DNA of 64,000 nt from Peribacillus butanolivorans (GTDB lineage Bacteria; Bacillota; Bacilli; Bacillales; DSM-1321): positions 171,198-235,197 of the forward strand of contig NZ_LGYA01000001.1 in NCBI RefSeq assembly GCF_001273755.1, written 5' to 3'. Positions 61,127-64,000 of the stretch are shown piece by piece; position 1 is the first letter of the stretch, and every line of letters begins with the position of its first letter. The notes under the pieces were generated by a model. That model saw only the letters and a program-made list of their open reading frames with translations, was not told the origin of the DNA and made no database searches. Made by a program: the position numbers and the translations under genes.

Positions 61127-62719
61127 ATGAGTAATATGCATAGAAAGATGGGGACTTTTGCTTTAACTATGACAGGTATTGGTTCTATTATCGGCTCAGG
61201 TTGGTTGTTCGGAGCGTGGAAAGCTGCCCAGATTGCAGGACCAGCAGCTATTTTTTCTTGGATTATCGGTATGGTTGTAATTTTATTTATCGCATTATCT
61301 TACGCAGAGCTTGGGGCAATGTTTCCTGAAGCTGGAGGAATGGTTAAGTATCCTCAATATTCGCATGGCTCTTTTATTGGATTTTTAGCTGCGTGGGCAA
61401 ACTGGATATCTATCGCTTCGACTATTACCGTTGAGGCCATTGCTTCAGTACAGTATATGAGTACGTGGCCTTGGGAATGGGCAAGATGGACTCATTCTTT
61501 AGTTGATAACAATATCTTAACGATCAAAGGATTATTCATAGCTTCTTTACTACTATTGTTCTATTTCTTCGTCAACTATTGGACAGTTAACCTTTTTGCT
61601 AAGGCAAATTCATTTATTACTATTTTTAAATTAATTGTTCCAGGTGTAATGGCAGGATCGTTATTTTTTGCTGGATTTCATGGTGAAAATTTTACAAGTT
61701 CTCAAGGGATCGCACCATATGGTTGGGCAAGCGTTTTAACAGCAGTAGCTACTTCTGGTATCGTGTTTGCGTTTAATGGATTTCAAAGTCCCGTTAATAT
61801 GGCAGGAGAAGCTAAGTCGCCGAATAGGTCCATACCTATTGCTCTTATTGGGTCTATTCTAATTGCAGGTTTTATATACGTTATATTACAAGTTGTGTTT
61901 ATCGGTGCAGTTGATCCGTCTATGATCGTGAACGGATGGAGTCATCTGAATTTCAATTCACCTTTTGCTGATTTGGCAATTGCTCTTAGTCTTAACTGGT
62001 TAGCGATTGTATTGTATGTAGATGCATTTGTATCACCGTCTGGTACAGGTGCTACTTATACAGCGACAACTTCGCGTATGCTTTATGGAATGCAGAAAAA
62101 TGGGTACTTACCGAATATCTTTGGTACATTACATCCACTTTATGGTGTTCCTCGTCCAGCGATGTTATTAAACTTAGGAGTATGTTTTATCTTTTTATTT
62201 TTATTCCGCGGATGGGGCGTACTTGCTGAAGTGATTTCAGTTGCTACACTTATTTCGTATATCATGGGGCCAGTTGCATTGGCAACATTAAGACGTACAG
62301 CTTCTCATTTTAATCGTCCATTTTACTTAAAAGGTGCTTCTATTATTGCACCATGTGGATTTGTTTTTGCATCGCTTACTTTATATTGGGCGCGTTGGCC
62401 ATTAACAGGTGAAGTCGTTTTCATCATTGCCATTGGACTTCCTATTTACTTTTATTATCAAGCGAAAAATAAATGGAATGGATTCAAAAAACAATTTTTA
62501 TCAGGTGTTTGGATGCTTCTTTACTTAGGTTGTATGATTTTGATTTCTTATATTGGAAGTGAGAAGTTCGGCGGAAAAAATATTCTTACATTTGGCTGGG
62601 ATATGGTGGTCATCGCATGTCTAGCACTTGGCTTCTATTGGTGGGGAGTTAAAAGTGGGATTAAAACAGAATACATGGCTGAGGCTGAAAAAATTAACAA
62701 AGAATTTTTCAATAAATAA
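61127..62719 (+). CDS. APC permease under ZTP control (YveA/aspartate-symporter-like)
   Basis: About 530 residues, 12-14 helices. MGTFALTMTGIGSIIGSGWL near the start, FAFNGFQSPVNMAGEAKSPN near 225-244. This layout resembles B. subtilis YveA, an aspartate/glutamate-H+ symporter. The ATG at 61127 (MSNMHRKMG) follows aggaagagg; an earlier frame start at 61073 lies inside the terminator stem and is rejected. ZTP control suggests that its substrate feeds purine synthesis, aspartate or glycine being the obvious options. Confidence 0.85.
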   Translation: MSNMHRKMGTFALTMTGIGSIIGSGWLFGAWKAAQIAGPAAIFSWIIGMVVILFIALSYAELGAMFPEAGGMVKYPQYSHGSFIGFLAAWANWISIASTITVEAIASVQYMSTWPWEWARWTHSLVDNNILTIKGLFIASLLLLFYFFVNYWTVNLFAKANSFITIFKLIVPGVMAGSLFFAGFHGENFTSSQGIAPYGWASVLTAVATSGIVFAFNGFQSPVNMAGEAKSPNRSIPIALIGSILIAGFIYVILQVVFIGAVDPSMIVNGWSHLNFNSPFADLAIALSLNWLAIVLYVDAFVSPSGTGATYTATTSRMLYGMQKNGYLPNIFGTLHPLYGVPRPAMLLNLGVCFIFLFLFRGWGVLAEVISVATLISYIMGPVALATLRRTASHFNRPFYLKGASIIAPCGFVFASLTLYWARWPLTGEVVFIIAIGLPIYFYYQAKNKWNGFKKQFLSGVWMLLYLGCMILISYIGSEKFGGKNILTFGWDMVVIACLALGFYWWGVKSGIKTEYMAEAEKINKEFFNK

Positions 62720-62743
62720 CTTTTAGTGTATATGAGTAGAATG

Positions 62744-62778
62744 AAAACATGGTTACTTTATGACCATGTTTTTTTTTT
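62744..62778 (+). terminator. Terminator of the ZTP-controlled permease
   Basis: AACATGGT / ACCATGTT stem, then T10. Confidence 0.9.
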
Positions 62779-63059
62779 GCTGGCGATTGGAACGGTATTC
62801 CCATAAATGGGCATGGAAAATTTTATAGTTTAAAAAATAGCGTATTTTGCTAGATACAAAACCAATCCATAATCAGTTAAAAGTGAGCTATACAAAACCT
62901 TCATCGTAATTATAATGGAAAATGGGGATTCACTCAGTTTGTATCTTGATAAGATTGAATCCGCAAATAATGTAAAAGCTGAATTGAGATCATAAAAAAA
63001 GGTGTCAGGCATCCTTTTGATTTTTTTCCTTAAGATACCTGACAATAGTAATGAAGAAT
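62779..63059. other. Intergenic region with a possible coding relic
   Basis: 62873-62995 (plus) is open without a normal start: SVKSELYKTFIVIIMENGDS continues LSLYLDKIESANNVKAELRS. It looks like the end of a lost protein. No homolog recognised. Confidence 0.3.
62996..63046 (-). terminator. Terminator with a GGTGTCAGGC-type palindrome
   Basis: On the minus strand TGTCAGGTATC pairs with GATGCCTGACA and is followed by CCTTTTTTT. GGTGTCAGGCACC-like palindromes are common dispersed elements in Bacillus; this copy appears to have become the terminator of the next gene. Confidence 0.7.
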
Positions 63060-63743
63060 TTAAACTTTTACTACACGTTTATAGCCAACCTCGCTGAATA
63101 ATGGATTGGCAGGAAGTATAAACATTTCATCTTCCAAGTCTAGTTGTATCGGATTAGAGAAAATGTCTCCGTTATATACGAATGAGTGATATTCACCAAA
63201 CTCACCACATGGATCTACATCATCTGGTAAATCTTCTATAAATTTTTGGTCCAAATCTCTTCCTAAAAAAGAAGGATCGAGCTTATCTAAACGAATGCTG
63301 ACAATTTTCGCTTTATACCCTAAATCAATAAACTCCTGGACTAACTGTTTCGTGTTGATTCCGGCTAAAGGAAGGATTAGTTCATAACTATTAGACTCAA
63401 CTAAATTCTTTTTGTATTCGATACAATCCTCCAGAAAGAGATCTCCAAATGCAATTTTTGAGATACCTTGATTGCCAAAAAAATTCATGGCGTCAATAAG
63501 GCCTTTTTCAAAACCTTTTCCATCATATAAAGGATATTGAATTTTGTATAATGGAATTCCAATGGATTCTGCTTGAGCTTGAATCAATTTAAAATCAACC
63601 ATGTGTCCGGATGTTTCATCATCAGTTGTTACGGTTGTAAGCAAAGATACGACTTCATATTTGTTTTCTTTTAACAGCTTATGAAGCATATACGTGGAAT
63701 CTTTGCCACCACTAAAGCAAGCAATGATCTTTTCTTTCAACAT
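63060..63743 (-). CDS. Dph6/DUF71-type ATP-pyrophosphatase (PP-loop) enzyme
   Basis: 227 residues. PP-loop SGGKDSTYMLH near 11-21; family C-terminal motif CGEFGEYHSFVYNG near 180-193. Relatives include diphthine-ammonia ligase; bacterial members are thought to activate a carboxyl with ATP for amidation in cofactor or tRNA chemistry, but the bacterial substrate is unknown. The ATG at 63743 has gggag 8 bases upstream. Monocistronic. Confidence 0.85.
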   Translation of the reverse strand: MLKEKIIACFSGGKDSTYMLHKLLKENKYEVVSLLTTVTTDDETSGHMVDFKLIQAQAESIGIPLYKIQYPLYDGKGFEKGLIDAMNFFGNQGISKIAFGDLFLEDCIEYKKNLVESNSYELILPLAGINTKQLVQEFIDLGYKAKIVSIRLDKLDPSFLGRDLDQKFIEDLPDDVDPCGEFGEYHSFVYNGDIFSNPIQLDLEDEMFILPANPLFSEVGYKRVVKV

Positions 63744-63860
63744 CAATCCATCTCCCTTTTGTTCCGTTTATTTCTATCGTACGCACTTTAGCTATGTGAA
63801 TCAACAAAGAAGGGGGGCGAGTAGAGTGCATACAGTCATCACTTGTTAAGTTTATTGAAA

Positions 63861-64000
63861 TTGTTACGAGTAAATTGGTGGAATTCACGAGTAAAACTGC
63901 AAAATTCACGAGTAAATTGGTGGAATTCACGAGTAAAACTGCAAAATTCACGAGTAAATCATGAAAATTCACGAGTAAATCATGAAAATTCACGAGTAAA
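63861..64000. repeat. 21-bp tandem repeat array with AATTCACGAGTAAA core (continues off the window)
   Basis: Six and a half units of 21 bp. The core AATTCACGAGTAAA is constant; the last 7 bases are TTGGTGG, ACTGCAA, TTGGTGG, ACTGCAA, TCATGAA, TCATGAA in order. The two ends alternate before switching. No gene in the array. Because 21 is a multiple of three, the minus strand stays open as heptad repeats (LLVNFAV, LLVNSTN), a by-product. Confidence 0.9.

Noticed and set aside
63712..63993. A 93-codon minus-strand frame of heptad repeats (LLVNFAV, LLVNSTN)
   Set aside because: It is a by-product of a 21-bp repeat, lacks a ribosome site and overlaps the start of the PP-loop gene.

Overview
The window is chromosomal DNA of a low-GC, endospore-forming, motile Firmicute of the family Bacillaceae. 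Soil Bacillus or Peribacillus is the best guess, but the genus is inferred, not proven. The reasons are aggag-type ribosome sites, frequent TTG/GTG starts, U-tailed terminators, Bacillus-type riboswitches, MreBH, PdaA, MotAB and KhtTU, and a long stretch whose gene content follows the B. subtilis yflG-yfk-yfj region (mapB, yfkK, yfkH, yfkF, chaA, yfkD, yfkAB, pdaA, yfjP, yfjO). No tRNA, rRNA, CRISPR array or intact transposase was seen.

Layout. 0-5 kb: partial EamA exporter, methionine gamma-lyase, and an FMN-riboswitch operon reduced to ribE, a truncated ribBA and ribH, followed by a chemoreceptor remnant. 4.7-9.5 kb: a large wall-polymer glycosyltransferase, then a gene-poor, AT-rich stretch with three decayed genes that look like mobile-element relics. 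9.7-20.3 kb: NrnB-like nuclease, YihY membrane protein, KhtTU potassium/proton antiporter, a solitary tyrosine recombinase with a striking dyad at its promoter, MreBH, an AbrB-type membrane protein, motAB and comFB. 20.3-39.2 kb: the conserved yfk/yfj core with mapB, mobB-moeA, an iron-efflux P-type ATPase behind a Fur-family operator, ChaA, YfkD, YfkAB, fumarase, PdaA, AlkA-type glycosylase and RlmD. 39-64 kb: an accessory, transport-rich part. It has a polar amino-acid ABC operon flanked by two copies of a ~98-bp hairpin repeat, a ROK-regulated module (ABC importer plus argininosuccinate-lyase-like enzyme, divergent from a secreted PIG-L protein), MepB, a DUF3311/sodium-symporter pair, a glycine-riboswitch permease, a second amino-acid permease and a ZTP-riboswitch permease.

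The strongest candidate for an undescribed system is the 42.9-52.3 kb module. Two matching 7-3-7 operators in the divergent promoter region tie a secreted PIG-L deacetylase to a five-gene operon of ROK regulator, binding protein, ATPase, fused permease and C-N lyase. This looks like uptake and cleavage of an N-succinyl or chelator-like compound. Two other structural signals deserve attention. The first is a dispersed ~86-98-bp hairpin repeat (three copies, all in one orientation) carrying DnaA-box-like nonamers. The second is a set of three unrelated-sequence intergenic arrays that share a ~20-21-bp period. A small convergent transcription unit near 30.5 kb with its own promoter and terminator and a folded leader may be a new small RNA or small-protein gene.

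Decay is common. At least seven gene remnants were recognised, several broken by one-base losses in homopolymers, so some breaks could be sequencing errors rather than biology.
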